Source: an uncultured bacterium (GTDB taxonomy: Bacteria; Bacillota; Clostridia; Oscillospirales; Oscillospiraceae). From it: a stretch of DNA of 36,898 bases. The position numbers and the translations under genes are program-made. Under the pieces are notes generated by a model. The model saw nothing but the letters and a program-made list of their open reading frames with translations, did no database searches and had not been told where the DNA came from. The DNA lies in assembly GCA_949840775.1 (NCBI GenBank), contig CATKXO010000029.1:1-36898 (forward strand), given 5' to 3'. Shown here piece by piece: positions 14,789 to 23,681 of this stretch. Within the stretch, counting starts at the first letter, position 1; every line of letters begins with the position of its first letter.

Positions 14789-16996
14789 ATGTCCGGACGG
14801 GGAAAATATCTGTCCGCCTCACTGCTGAAGCGGCGGGGCTGGACCCCGGAGCTGATGCGGGAGCTGCTGCCCAAGCCCCGCTACTTTATGAGCGGCGGGC
14901 ACCCCAAACGGGTCTGGGCCAAGGAGGACGTGCTGGAGGCGGAGCAGAATCCCCGGTTCAAGAGCCGGGAGCGGGGGCCTGTCTCAAACATGCCGGCGGG
15001 TCTCACGCCGGGGACAAAAAAGGCTCAGGCCCTTTTGAACCGGGCCTGGGACGGAGCGGGGAGCGACGGCTCCCCGGCCTGGCTGCTGGCGGAGCACTAC
15101 CACCGGGCCATTGTGGGCCGTCTCCCCGCCGTGTCCAAGAGCCGGATGCTGCGGGCCTCTCAGGCCACGGCCTGGATTAATGAGTTCCTGGCCCTGGAGC
15201 AGCGGTGTGACAGCAAGCAGCTGCCCGTGGTGCTGAAAAATTTCCTCCGGGCGGGGCCCTGGCTGGGAGAGTATGACAGCCACCCCCTGGCGGCGGAGGT
15301 GTGCATCCGCTACACTTCGACCCTTCTGGCCGCGGCAAAACAGGCGGCGGCGGACTTTACAGACGCCCAGCCGGAGGCCGACCTGGAGGGGATGCTCCGG
15401 GCCAAGGGCTTTCCCCTGAAAATGCTGCTCAGCGAGGGGCTGGCCACGGTGTGGTCGGTGTGGTATGTGCCCCAGGCCATCCGCACCAGCCTGTCCCTGC
15501 TCATCGCCCTGAACCCCAAGGACGAGTATCCGGAGGCCCGGGCGATGCACCGGAAATTTATTCTCCACCTGGGGGGTACCAACACGGGCAAGACCTACGC
15601 CGGCTTTCAGCGGCTGATGCAGGCCGGGACGGGAGTGTATCTTGCCCCCCTGCGGCTGCTGGCCCTGGAGGCCCAGGAGACCCTGCTGGACGCCGGGGTG
15701 GCCTGTTCCCTGTCCACCGGGGAGGAGGAGGACCTGCGGGAGGGGGACACCCACGTGGCCGCCACGGCGGAGAAGCTGGACCTGAAACAGCGGTACGACG
15801 TGGCGGTGGTGGACGAGTGCCAGATGATTGCCGACCGGCAGCGGGGCTACGCCTGGACCCGGGCCATTCTGGGGGTGCTGGCCCCGGAGGTCCACCTGTG
15901 TGCCGCCCCCGAGGCCAAGGACCTGCTCATCCGTCTGATTGACAGCTGCGGCGACAGCTATGAGGTGGAGGTCCACCAGCGGACCACGCCGCTGATCTGC
16001 ATGTCCCACACCATCGACTACCAGCGGGTCCAGCCGGGGGACGCCCTCATCACCTTCTCCAAGGTGGGGGTGCTCAGCGTGGCGGAGGACCTGCGGCAGA
16101 GCGGCAAGGAGCCGGCCATCATCTACGGCGCCCTGCCCTACTCCACCCGGCGCAAGCAGATGGAGGGCTTTTTGGCGGGGGAGATGGAGTATATCGTCTC
16201 CACCGACGCCATCGGCATGGGGCTGAACCTGCCCATCCGCCGGATCATCTTCATGGAGACGGAGAAATTCGACGGCGTGGAGCGCCGGGAGCTGAAGGCG
16301 GAGGAGATCAAGCAGATTGCCGGCCGGGCGGGGCGGTTTGGGATGTACAACCGGGGCTTTGTGGGGGCCACCCAGAATCTGCCCGCCATCCGGGCGGGGC
16401 TGGAGGCGGTGGTGCCGCCCCTGGACTACGCCGTGGCCGGCTTCTCCGACCTGGTGCTCCAGGTGGACTTCGACCTGCTGGAGGTGCTCACCCAGTGGAA
16501 CCAGATGCCCACGGTGGAGCCCTACCGCAAGCTGGACGTGTCCCGGTATATCGCCATCATCGCCAAGCTGCGGGAGAAGGGCTTTACCCTCACCCGGGAG
16601 CAGGAGCTCCGGGCGGCCAACATTCCTTTCGATGAGACGGAGGATGCCCTGCGGGACCTGTTCTTCCAGCTTTTGAGCCGCTGGCAGCAGGGGGAGGAGG
16701 TGGAGCAGCCCGGCCTGCCCGAGGAGGAGCCCACCCTGCCTGAGCTGGAACTGTACTACAAAAAGCTGGCCCTCTATTTTTCCTTCGCCAAGGCTTTCGA
16801 CTGTCCGGTGGACGAGGACAGGCTCTACGACAGCCGGGAGCGGGTGGCCGGCGAGATCAATGAGATTCTGCTCCACAACCTGCGGAATAACATCCGCTTT
16901 TGTGCCCGGTGCAACCGGGCTCTGCCTCTGCACCACCGGGGGCGGCTGTGTGACGCCTGCTACCGGCGGGAACGGAAGCCTGCCGGCCGGCATTGA
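14789..16996 (+). CDS. Suv3-like superfamily 2 RNA helicase
   Basis: About 735 residues from the ATG at 14789 (GGGGGAG upstream). The core matches the Suv3 branch of DExH helicases: motif I LHLGGTNTGKTYAGFQRL (about 260), GVYLAPLRLLALEAQE, a STGEEE segment, motif II VVDECQMI (about 340) followed by RGYAWTRAILG, STDAIGMGLNLP, and motif VI QIAGRAGRFG (about 508). Suv3 unwinds RNA with ATP and in mitochondria works with an exonuclease. The N-terminal 60 residues form a small basic domain (LLKRRGWTPELMRELLP). The C-terminus carries a CxxC-x13-CxxC zinc ribbon (from about 704). A role in RNA decay is inferred from the family. No nuclease gene is adjacent. Confidence 0.85.
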   Translation: MSGRGKYLSASLLKRRGWTPELMRELLPKPRYFMSGGHPKRVWAKEDVLEAEQNPRFKSRERGPVSNMPAGLTPGTKKAQALLNRAWDGAGSDGSPAWLLAEHYHRAIVGRLPAVSKSRMLRASQATAWINEFLALEQRCDSKQLPVVLKNFLRAGPWLGEYDSHPLAAEVCIRYTSTLLAAAKQAAADFTDAQPEADLEGMLRAKGFPLKMLLSEGLATVWSVWYVPQAIRTSLSLLIALNPKDEYPEARAMHRKFILHLGGTNTGKTYAGFQRLMQAGTGVYLAPLRLLALEAQETLLDAGVACSLSTGEEEDLREGDTHVAATAEKLDLKQRYDVAVVDECQMIADRQRGYAWTRAILGVLAPEVHLCAAPEAKDLLIRLIDSCGDSYEVEVHQRTTPLICMSHTIDYQRVQPGDALITFSKVGVLSVAEDLRQSGKEPAIIYGALPYSTRRKQMEGFLAGEMEYIVSTDAIGMGLNLPIRRIIFMETEKFDGVERRELKAEEIKQIAGRAGRFGMYNRGFVGATQNLPAIRAGLEAVVPPLDYAVAGFSDLVLQVDFDLLEVLTQWNQMPTVEPYRKLDVSRYIAIIAKLREKGFTLTREQELRAANIPFDETEDALRDLFFQLLSRWQQGEEVEQPGLPEEEPTLPELELYYKKLALYFSFAKAFDCPVDEDRLYDSRERVAGEINEILLHNLRNNIRFCARCNRALPLHHRGRLCDACYRRERKPAGRH

Positions 16997-17010
16997 ACAG
17001 AGAAAAGAAC

Positions 17011-17040
17011 AGCCTGTGGCCGCTTTTGCGGACACAGGCT
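17011..17040. terminator. Convergent terminator (helicase / rubrerythrin)
   Basis: The hairpin AGCCTGTGGCCGC / GCGGACACAGGCT has one mismatch and a TTTT loop. It lies between the convergent helicase and rubrerythrin genes; the minus-strand side is followed by GTTCTTTTC. Confidence 0.7.
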
Positions 17041-17056
17041 GAAATTATGATTCGGC

Positions 17057-17593
17057 TCAGTAATTCTCGGCCTTGAGCTGGAAATAGGCCTGGGGGTGGG
17101 CGCAGACGGGGCAGACCTCGGGGGCCTTGGGCCCCACATGGATGTGGCCGCAGTTGGCACACTGCCAGATCATGTCGCCGTCGCGGGAGAAGACCAGGCC
17201 GCCCTCCAGATTGGCCAGCAGCTTGCGGTAGCGCTCCTCGTGCTCCTTCTCGATCTTGGCTACCCCCTCGAAGAGGGCGGCAATGTCGTCAAAGCCCTCC
17301 TCCCGGGCGTCGGCAGCCATCTGGGCGTACATGTCGGTCCACTCGAAGTTTTCTCCCTGGGCGGCGGCCTCCAGGTTCTCGGCGGTGGTGCCGATGCCCC
17401 CCAGCAGCTTGAACCAGATTTTGGCGTGCTCCTTCTCATTGGCGGCGGTCTCCTCAAAAAGCTGGGCGATCTGGACGTAGCCCTCCTTCTTGGCCTTGGA
17501 GGCGAAGTAGCTGTATTTGTTCCGGGCCTGGCTCTCGCCGGCAAAGGCGGTCCACAGGTTCTGTTCGGTTTTGCTCCCCTTCAGTTCAGGCAT
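17057..17593 (-). CDS. rbr: Rubrerythrin
   Basis: 178 residues, the usual rubrerythrin length. The N-terminal four-helix di-iron domain shows the ExxxR/ExxH ligand pattern ([37 protein letters not shown]). The C-terminal rubredoxin-like domain has CANCGHIH and CPVCAHP for one iron. Rubrerythrin reduces hydrogen peroxide in anaerobes, taking electrons from NAD(P)H through rubredoxin-type partners, in the cytosol. The gene has its own strong promoter, and GTGAGGAAG upstream of the start serves as ribosome site. Confidence 0.96.
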   Translation of the reverse strand: MPELKGSKTEQNLWTAFAGESQARNKYSYFASKAKKEGYVQIAQLFEETAANEKEHAKIWFKLLGGIGTTAENLEAAAQGENFEWTDMYAQMAADAREEGFDDIAALFEGVAKIEKEHEERYRKLLANLEGGLVFSRDGDMIWQCANCGHIHVGPKAPEVCPVCAHPQAYFQLKAENY

Positions 17594-17644
17594 GATGACT
17601 TCCTCACTTTCTAAATAGTAATTATTTGCATTAAGGGCGAGGAC

Positions 17645-17673
17645 ATTGTATCAGCAGGAGGTTGTTTTGTCAA
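17645..17673 (-). promoter_or_regulatory. Rubrerythrin promoter
   Basis: On the minus strand TTGACA and TACAAT are separated by 17 bases. The -35 box overlaps the stop codon of the DUF3021-like gene. An AT-rich stretch between the promoter and the start (TAATGCAAATAATTACTATT) could hold a peroxide or iron regulator site, but I cannot match it to a known box. Confidence 0.82.
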
Positions 17674-18128
17674 TGGGGAGAGGAAAAATTTTCTTCCTCC
17701 TGGAACCGGCGCAGGCTCTGATTGAGGGCGGCGGTATCCCGCCTCTCTTTTAGATACAGGGCATACCACATGCCCCCCAGGGAGCTCTCCAGGAAGAGGA
17801 CCAGCACAAGAGCGCCCCACAGGGGGATGCCGGGGAACCAGCGTAGCATCCAGCCGCAGCCGATGAAAATGACATTGGCCAGGACGGCCCAGAGGGCGAT
17901 CCGCTTCCCCTCGGACAGTATATTTTTTCCGGAAGGGAAGATGGCGGTCTCCAGGCAGGCAAAGGCGAAGCAGACCAGCAGCATTTCCAGTAAAATCAGA
18001 GTTTCCACGGTCCAGCTGCCCAGCAGGACATTGACCAGACCCTTGAAAGAGACGGCGGCGGCAAAATACAGGCCCATGCGGTATTTGGTATTGACGCCCC
18101 AGAGATAAAATCGGTTGAAATATTCCAT
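17670..18128 (-). CDS. DUF3021-like membrane protein
   Basis: 152 residues with four hydrophobic segments (roughly residues 18-40, 43-62, 76-96, 100-122) and a charged C-terminal tail (LKERRDTAALNQSLRRFQEEE). It lies 13 bases behind a LytTR regulator gene. A LytTR protein followed by a four-helix DUF3021 protein is a common two-gene module in Firmicutes, where the membrane partner is thought to control the regulator. The sequence match to DUF3021 is by topology and neighbourhood, not by a motif I can name. Confidence 0.7.
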   Translation of the reverse strand: MEYFNRFYLWGVNTKYRMGLYFAAAVSFKGLVNVLLGSWTVETLILLEMLLVCFAFACLETAIFPSGKNILSEGKRIALWAVLANVIFIGCGWMLRWFPGIPLWGALVLVLFLESSLGGMWYALYLKERRDTAALNQSLRRFQEEENFSSPH

Positions 18129-18141
18129 ATTTGCTCCTTTC

Positions 18142-18579
18142 TCACAGTCCCAGCCGCTCCCGCAGTAGGGGGGCGTAGCGGCGGGATACGATCAGTTTCT
18201 CTCCTGTCTCCAGAGTGGCCTGGATGCGGCCGCCCCCCTGGCTGGCCAGGCTCCGGATATGGTGGAGGTTGACCACCGCCGACTTGCCCGCGCGGAAGAA
18301 GCCCAGGCCGCCATACCGGCTTTCCAGCTCCCCCAGGCCCAGGGCGGTCTGGTACATGGCCCGACCGGTGTAGACGAACACCCGGTCGTCCACGGTTTCA
18401 CAGTAGACCACCTCGCCGGGGGCGAGGAGGGTGGTGCGGCGGTTGTCGTCCCAGACGCACAGCCGCTGGAGCCCGGAGCGCAGCAGAGACAGCACCACCA
18501 GCATCTCCTCGTCCAGAGCGGGGCAGCGCAGGATGACCTCGTTCTCTGGCAGGTCTGCGTGTTCCACTGTGATCTTCAT
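18142..18579 (-). CDS. LytTR-domain transcriptional regulator
   Basis: 145 residues. A short N-terminal region is followed by a LytTR DNA-binding domain: ETVDDRVFVYT, then FFRAGKSAVVNLHHIRSL and TGEKLIVSRRYAPLLRERLG. There is no response-receiver domain, as usual for the small LytTR proteins that pair with DUF3021 membrane proteins. The start has AGGAGG at good spacing. It probably regulates its own operon; I cannot identify its binding sites. Confidence 0.9.
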   Translation of the reverse strand: MKITVEHADLPENEVILRCPALDEEMLVVLSLLRSGLQRLCVWDDNRRTTLLAPGEVVYCETVDDRVFVYTGRAMYQTALGLGELESRYGGLGFFRAGKSAVVNLHHIRSLASQGGGRIQATLETGEKLIVSRRYAPLLRERLGL

Positions 18580-18678
18580 ATTGTTACCTCCTGTCCCAGG
18601 ACAGCTTAAGGGTATCAGATCAGAGGAGAAATCGCAAGAGCGGTACCGTTCAGATGCGGTTTTCAGGGGGTAAGATGC

Positions 18679-18706
18679 AAAGACTTCCCCTTTCAGGGAA
18701 GTCTTT
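18679..18706 (-). terminator. Terminator of the MarR-MATE operon
   Basis: The stem AAAGACTTCCC / GGGAAGTCTTT has a six-base loop and lies eight bases past the MATE stop codon. The T run is short. Confidence 0.72.
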
Positions 18707-18713
18707 CAGCGGC

Positions 18714-20045
18714 TTACAGGTAGTGGTACCGCTTCCGGTACCGCCAGATGAGCCCCAGGGCCACGGCGGCGCCCAGGCCGTCGGCCACCACCACCGCCAG
18801 CCAGATGCCGTCCAGGTCCAGGAAGAGGGGGAGGAGCAGCACAAATCCGCCCCGGAACAGGAAGGTGCGCAGGAAGGAGATGAGGGCGGAGACGGCCCCG
18901 TTGCACAGGTCGGTAAACAGTCCGGAGCCGAAGATGCCGAAGCCCACGAAGAGGTAGCTCAGGGCGAAGATGCGGAAGCCGTGGACGGTCATCTCCAGCA
19001 GGGCGGGGCTGTAGCCCACGAAGGCGGCGGACAGGGGACGGCTGAGGACCTCTGACAGGGCCACCATGGCCAGGGAGGCGGCGGAAATCACTGCCATGCT
19101 CTTGGAAAATACATTGTTCAGCTCGCTGTGGTTGTCCGCCCCAAAGTGGAAGCTGATAATGGGGCCCACCCCCATGGAAAAACCCAGGAAGACGGCGGCG
19201 AAGGCAAAATCCACATACATCATCACCGAGTAGGCCGCCACCCCCGCCTCCCCGATGATGTGCATCAGCTGGAGGTTGTACAAAATGCTGACCACCGAGG
19301 CGGACAGGTTGCTCATCAACTCGGAGGAGCCGTTGACGCAGGCGTTTTTCAGCTCCCGAAGGTAGAGCCTGGTGGGGCAGAGGTGCAGCCTGCCCATAGG
19401 GGGGCGGAGGAAGAACAGCAGGGGCAGCACCCCGGCCACCACGTAGCTGAGAACGGTGCCCCAGGCCGCCCCGGCGATGCCCATGTTCATGGGCCCGATG
19501 AGGAGGTAGTCCATAATGATGTTGGTGGCCCCGGCGGCCAGGGAGATAACCAGCCCCATTTTGGGCAGCTCGGCGGTGACAAAAAAGACCTGAAGGGCCA
19601 CCTGGAGCATGAAGGGGGCGGTGCCCGCCAGGAGGACCCGGCCGTAGGCGATGCAGTCGTCCATGAGCAGGTCGCTGGCCCCGGCCAGCCGGGCGATGGG
19701 CTCAATGAGCAGCGTGCCTGCAACGGAGAACACCGTCCCCAGTCCCAGCACCACCAGGACGATCATGGAAAAATACCGGTTGGCCAGCTCCGGCTTGCCC
19801 TCCCCCATGGTCCGGGCCACGATGGCGCTGCCCCCGGAGCCCAGCATAAAGCCGAAGGCCGACAGAATCATGGACACCGGAAAGATAATATTCACCGCCG
19901 ACAGTGCCAGCTCCCCCACCAGATTGGACACAAACAGGCCGTCTACGATGCTGTAGAGGGAGGTGAAAATCATCATAACGATGGAGGGCAGGGTGAAGCG
20001 GAGCAGTTTACTGTATGTGAAGTGGTCGGAAAGCTTGATCTGCAT
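18714..20045 (-). CDS. MATE family efflux transporter
   Basis: 443 residues with about twelve hydrophobic helices in two halves, the MATE pattern. The N-terminal FTLPSIVMMIFTSLYSIVDGLFVSN is split over residues about 17-41; GSGGSAIVARTMGEG and FLGFSMGVGPIISFHFGA mark the equivalent positions of the two halves. MATE proteins export drugs or metabolites in exchange for H+ or Na+ across the cytoplasmic membrane. The gene starts six bases after the marR stop and so belongs to the same operon, which suggests that the MarR protein senses a compound this pump exports. Confidence 0.92.
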   Translation of the reverse strand: MQIKLSDHFTYSKLLRFTLPSIVMMIFTSLYSIVDGLFVSNLVGELALSAVNIIFPVSMILSAFGFMLGSGGSAIVARTMGEGKPELANRYFSMIVLVVLGLGTVFSVAGTLLIEPIARLAGASDLLMDDCIAYGRVLLAGTAPFMLQVALQVFFVTAELPKMGLVISLAAGATNIIMDYLLIGPMNMGIAGAAWGTVLSYVVAGVLPLLFFLRPPMGRLHLCPTRLYLRELKNACVNGSSELMSNLSASVVSILYNLQLMHIIGEAGVAAYSVMMYVDFAFAAVFLGFSMGVGPIISFHFGADNHSELNNVFSKSMAVISAASLAMVALSEVLSRPLSAAFVGYSPALLEMTVHGFRIFALSYLFVGFGIFGSGLFTDLCNGAVSALISFLRTFLFRGGFVLLLPLFLDLDGIWLAVVVADGLGAAVALGLIWRYRKRYHYL

Positions 20046-20051
20046 AGAAAA

Positions 20052-20513
20052 TTATTCCTCCTGGGGTTGTTGAAAAATTTGCTCCGACTCCCGGAGCAGC
20101 AGGGAGAGATATTTCCGCTCCAGGGCCAGCAGGCTGGCCCGCTCCTCCTCGGCCAGGCCGAGGAAGGTCCTTCGTTCCACCTCCAGGGCGGGACGGATGG
20201 CCCGGTCGGCCAGGGTCCGGCCCTGCCGGGTGAGCTGGAGGTATTTTTTCCGTCCCGGGCCTCCGGTGAGGCAAATATGACCTGACTGTTCCAGATGCTT
20301 CAGAGCGGAGTTGATGGTCTGCTTGCTGAGCATCAGCGTGCCGCCGATGTCCGTTTGGGTGACAGGGCCTGGGGCGGTCTCGATGGAGTATAGGACCCAG
20401 AAGGCGGCGTCGGACAGTCCGGAGTGCCGGGCCATACGGCGGTATACGTCCTCCTCCGCCTTGTTCATGCGGTTAGTTTCTGTAATAAATTGCTGAAAGG
20501 TCAGTTTCTCCAT
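20052..20513 (-). CDS. MarR family transcriptional regulator
   Basis: 153 residues. A winged helix-turn-helix with VTQTDIGGTLMLSKQTINSALKHLEQSGHI as recognition region (about residues 51-80) is followed by the wing GGPGRKKYLQLTRQG. It is dimeric in the family. It is the first gene of a MarR-MATE operon, with an inverted-repeat operator over its own promoter (20534-20580), so autorepression is likely. Loss of binding on ligand contact would induce the pump; the ligand is unknown. Confidence 0.93.
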   Translation of the reverse strand: MEKLTFQQFITETNRMNKAEEDVYRRMARHSGLSDAAFWVLYSIETAPGPVTQTDIGGTLMLSKQTINSALKHLEQSGHICLTGGPGRKKYLQLTRQGRTLADRAIRPALEVERRTFLGLAEEERASLLALERKYLSLLLRESEQIFQQPQEE

Positions 20514-20533
20514 AGCGGCTCCCCCTAAAAACC

Positions 20534-20586
20534 AATATCCGAAATCGGACTTGGTATAGTTTAGTCCGGTTTCGGATATTTGTCAA
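20534..20586 (-). promoter_or_regulatory. MarR operon promoter with double operator
   Basis: On the minus strand TTGACA (20581-20586) and TAAACT (20558-20563) are 17 bases apart. Two 18-base arms (20534-20551 and 20563-20580), inverted and differing at one position, surround the region 11 bases apart. Each arm holds its own near-palindrome, TCCGAAATCGGA or TCCGGTTTCGGA, the usual size of a MarR dimer site. One site fills the -35/-10 spacer and the other lies at the start of transcription. Confidence 0.85.
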
Positions 20587-20613
20587 GGGGGAATTTCTAT
20601 TTTTATAATGTCT

Positions 20614-21810
20614 TTACAGTCTGGCAATAGCCGCCGCGATGTCAAGAATCCGCCCGGCAACCTCCTCCTTGGACATGAGGGGCAGCTCCTCCTCACCGGT
20701 GCGGGTGATGACGGTCATCACATTGGTGTCGGTGCCGAAGCCCGCCCCGGCCACCTTCAGATTGTTGGCGCAGATCATGTCCAGGCCCTTCTTCTCCAGC
20801 TTGGCCCGGCTGTTTTCCACCATGTTCTGAGTCTCCATGGAGAAGCCGCACAGCACCTGGCCAGCCCGGCGGTGTTCGCCCAGGTACTTGAGGATGTCCT
20901 GGGTGCGTCTCAGGGGGATGGACAGGCCGGCGTCCTTCTTTTTAATCTTGTCGTCCACGTACTCCGCCGGGGTGTAGTCGGCCACGGCGGCGGCCTTGAA
21001 GATGAAGTCGGCCCACGCCTGCCGGGCGGCCACCGCCTCAAACATGTCCTGGGCGGAGATGACGTTTACCACCTCCACAAAGGGGGGCGGGGCGATGGAC
21101 GCGGGCCCGGAGACGAGGACCACTGATCCTCCCCGAAGCATGGCCATCCAGGCGAGGGCGTAGCCCATCTTGCCGGTGGAGTGGTTGGTGAGATACCGCA
21201 CCGGGTCCAGGGCCTCCTGGGTGGGCCCGGCGGTGACCAGGATGTGCTTCCCGGCCAGGTCGTGGGGCAGGGCAATTTGACGCAGAATGTGCTGGAGGAG
21301 GACCTCCGGCTCGGGCAGCTTGCCCGCTCCCACCGCCCCGCAGGCCAGCCGGCCGCTGGCGGGGGCGATCACCTCCCAGCCGTAGCGGCGGAGGGCGTCC
21401 AGGTTGTCCTGGGTGACGGGATTCTCGAACATCTTGGTGTTCATGGCCGGGGCGATGAGCTTGGGACAGGTGCAGGCCAGCACAGTGGTGGTGAGCATGT
21501 CGTCGGCCAGGCCGTGGGCCAGCTTGGCGCACACGTTGGCGGTGGCCGGGGCAATGATGACCAAATCTGTCCGGTCAGCCAGAGCGATGTGCTCCACCTG
21601 GTGGGAAAAGTTCCGGTCGAAGGTGTCCACCATGCACCGGTTCCCTGTGAGCTGCTCAAAGGTGAGGGGGGCGATAAACTGGGTGGCGTGGGCGGTCATA
21701 ACAACCTCCACGGCGGCGTGCTGCTTCACCAGCGCCGAGGCCAGCGCCGCTGCCTTATAGGCGGCGATGCCCCCGGTCACGCCCAACAGAATGGTTTTGC
21801 CTTTTAACAT
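20614..21810 (-). CDS. coaBC: CoaBC, phosphopantothenoylcysteine synthetase/decarboxylase
   Basis: A bifunctional coenzyme A enzyme, 398 residues from the ATG at 21810 (AAAGGAGG upstream). The frame extends 27 codons further, but that part is REP sequence. The N-terminal CoaC half binds FMN: LLGVTGGIAAYKAAAL, then APATANVCAKLAHGLADDM and the active-site region PAMNTKMFENP. The C-terminal CoaB half begins at ILVTAGPTQEALDPVRYLTN and contains NHSTGKMGYALA and KAAAVADYTPAE. CoaB joins cysteine to 4'-phosphopantothenate using CTP, and CoaC decarboxylates the product. The CoA made would be in demand for the glutamate pathway nearby, but there is no operon link. Confidence 0.96.
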   Translation of the reverse strand: MLKGKTILLGVTGGIAAYKAAALASALVKQHAAVEVVMTAHATQFIAPLTFEQLTGNRCMVDTFDRNFSHQVEHIALADRTDLVIIAPATANVCAKLAHGLADDMLTTTVLACTCPKLIAPAMNTKMFENPVTQDNLDALRRYGWEVIAPASGRLACGAVGAGKLPEPEVLLQHILRQIALPHDLAGKHILVTAGPTQEALDPVRYLTNHSTGKMGYALAWMAMLRGGSVVLVSGPASIAPPPFVEVVNVISAQDMFEAVAARQAWADFIFKAAAVADYTPAEYVDDKIKKKDAGLSIPLRRTQDILKYLGEHRRAGQVLCGFSMETQNMVENSRAKLEKKGLDMICANNLKVAGAGFGTDTNVMTVITRTGEEELPLMSKEEVAGRILDIAAAIARL

Positions 21811-21860
21811 GGCGGCGTCCTCCTTTGTAATGCGGGATTGTCCTTTTCGCAGATTGTAAT

Positions 21861-21888
21861 GTAGGGGCCGCCGCCCCCGGCGGCCCGC
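21861..21888 (+). repeat. Single REP, family A (GTAG type), copy A3
   Basis: GTAG followed by GGGCCGCC / GGCGGCCC with a six-base loop. No inverted partner is visible in the remaining 38 bases before the RCC1 gene stop. It lies between coaBC and the RCC1 protein gene. Confidence 0.78.
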
Positions 21889-21926
21889 CAAAACGCTCCC
21901 CTGAGCTTATCTCCGGTAAAACGGCC

Positions 21927-23600
21927 CTATGACTGCATAAAGCGGTACAGGTTCATGATGGTGACCACGCTCTGCTCCCGGGTGTAGGTCCCCTGGGGGG
22001 AGAAAAGGCCGTTGCCGCTGCCGCTCATAATGCCGGCGTTCTGGACCTGGCCAACAGCGTCCTGGGCCCAGGGGCTGAAATCAGGGTCGCTGAAGGTGTG
22101 CTGTGCCTGGGGGAGGGGGTGTTCCAGGGCCCGGGCCAGATTGGAGAGGATGACGGCGGCCTGTTCCCGGTCCAGAGGGTCATTGGGAGCGAACAGGCCC
22201 TCGCCCACCCCGGACACCACGCCCAGCCCGGCGGCCTTCTCCACGTCCTCGTCGCGGGTGTCGGAAAAGGAAATACGAGCCTCAATCGTCCGGCCGGTAA
22301 AACTCTCATAGAAGCGGACAGCCAGGGCGCAGAACTCCCCCCGGGTGATGGCCCGGCTGTAGGGAGGGGTGCACAGGCAGCGGGGGAGGAAGTCCCTCTC
22401 ATTGGCCTGCTCATAGGCGGCCTGCGCCCAGTCGGCGGGACTGTAATGAAGCTCCCAGGTGGACAGGCCGGTGCCGGTTATCTCCGCCACCAGGAGGGGG
22501 CTGGAGGAGAAGCGGGGAAGATAGGTATTGCTGTTGTAAAAGCCGCTCTCTCCGCTGCCAAGCTGGCCGCACAGGTTGGAGCCCCAGGTCCACAGGGTGC
22601 CGTCCGTCAGTTTGACCAGGATGTGGTCCCAGCCCGCCCCCGCTTCGGCCGCGCCTTGCGTCACCTGGACGGGGAGGAGGCGGTCCTCGATGGTACAGTC
22701 CCCCACGGCGCCGCAGACGTTTGAGCCCCAGGCCCAGAGGGAGCCGCCGGTCCGCAGGGCATAGCAGTTGTTGTTGCCGGTGAAGACCGCGGCGGTCTGG
22801 TCCAGCACCTGGGCGGGGGTAGAGCGGCTCTCGGTGGTGCCGTCCCCCAGCTCCCCCTGCCAGTTGCGGCCCCAGGTCCACAGGGTGCCGTCCGATTTGA
22901 CAGCGGCGCTGAAGCCGTAGCCGGCGCTCATCTGGACCACGTTGGTCATGATCTTGACAGGGGTGGGCCGCTCCCGGGTGGTACCGTTCCCCACCTCGCC
23001 GTTGTTGTTCTGTCCCCAGGCCCAGAGGGAGCCGTCGGCTTTCAGGGCCAGGCTGTGGCCGAAGCCGGTGCAGGCGGCGGTGACGTTGCTCAGAATATGC
23101 ACCGGCTCGGACCGCTGCTTGTTGGTCCGGTCCCCCACGTACCTGCCCCAGGCCCACAGGGTGCCGTCGGTTTTGACGGCCAGGTGGGTGCAGGTTCCGG
23201 TGCTGGCGGATTGCACGCCGTCCATGAGCCTGACAGGGGAGAGGGAAAAGGACAGGTCGGCCTGGCCGGGAAAAGCGTTGCTCACGTTTCTCCCCCAGGC
23301 CCACAGGGTGTCGTCCTCCGTCACGGCATAGGTGTGGCCCTCGCCGGCGCTTACCGAGCGGACCCCCTCCAGCACCTTGACCGGAGTGGAGCGGTCCTCG
23401 GTGGTGCCGTCGCCCAGCTGGCCCCACTCGTTGGAGCCCCAGGCCCAGAGGCTGCCGCCGCCGTCGATCACAAAGCTTACGCCGTCTCCGCCGCTGATGG
23501 TCTGGGGGGCGCCGGCCTGGGCGGAGTCGTAGGCGGAGGAGGGGAGGATGGAAGCCAGGAGCAGGACCAGCAGTGCGCAGCAAAGCTTTTGGTGTCTCAT
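21927..23600 (-). CDS. Secreted RCC1-repeat protein with SLH domains
   Basis: 557 residues. A Sec signal peptide (MRHQKLCCALLVLLLA, cut near residue 24) is followed by seven RCC1-type repeats marked by LWAWG / LWTWG and GQLGDGTTEDRSTPV units (about residues 40-375), which should fold as a seven-bladed beta-propeller. Three C-terminal SLH-like segments follow, the last two well formed (GLFAPNDPLDREQAAVIL, GLFSPQGTYTREQSVVTI). It is a cell-surface protein anchored to wall polymer; its ligand is unknown. The start has AAGGAGG at good spacing. It is the second SLH protein in the window. Confidence 0.93.
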   Translation of the reverse strand: MRHQKLCCALLVLLLASILPSSAYDSAQAGAPQTISGGDGVSFVIDGGGSLWAWGSNEWGQLGDGTTEDRSTPVKVLEGVRSVSAGEGHTYAVTEDDTLWAWGRNVSNAFPGQADLSFSLSPVRLMDGVQSASTGTCTHLAVKTDGTLWAWGRYVGDRTNKQRSEPVHILSNVTAACTGFGHSLALKADGSLWAWGQNNNGEVGNGTTRERPTPVKIMTNVVQMSAGYGFSAAVKSDGTLWTWGRNWQGELGDGTTESRSTPAQVLDQTAAVFTGNNNCYALRTGGSLWAWGSNVCGAVGDCTIEDRLLPVQVTQGAAEAGAGWDHILVKLTDGTLWTWGSNLCGQLGSGESGFYNSNTYLPRFSSSPLLVAEITGTGLSTWELHYSPADWAQAAYEQANERDFLPRCLCTPPYSRAITRGEFCALAVRFYESFTGRTIEARISFSDTRDEDVEKAAGLGVVSGVGEGLFAPNDPLDREQAAVILSNLARALEHPLPQAQHTFSDPDFSPWAQDAVGQVQNAGIMSGSGNGLFSPQGTYTREQSVVTIMNLYRFMQS

Positions 23601-23681
23601 GTTGGATTTCCTCCTTGGTAAATGATGTGCCCGCCGGGGCGGGAGGAAAAGTTGGCGGATGTTGACATAAAAACAATCCGC

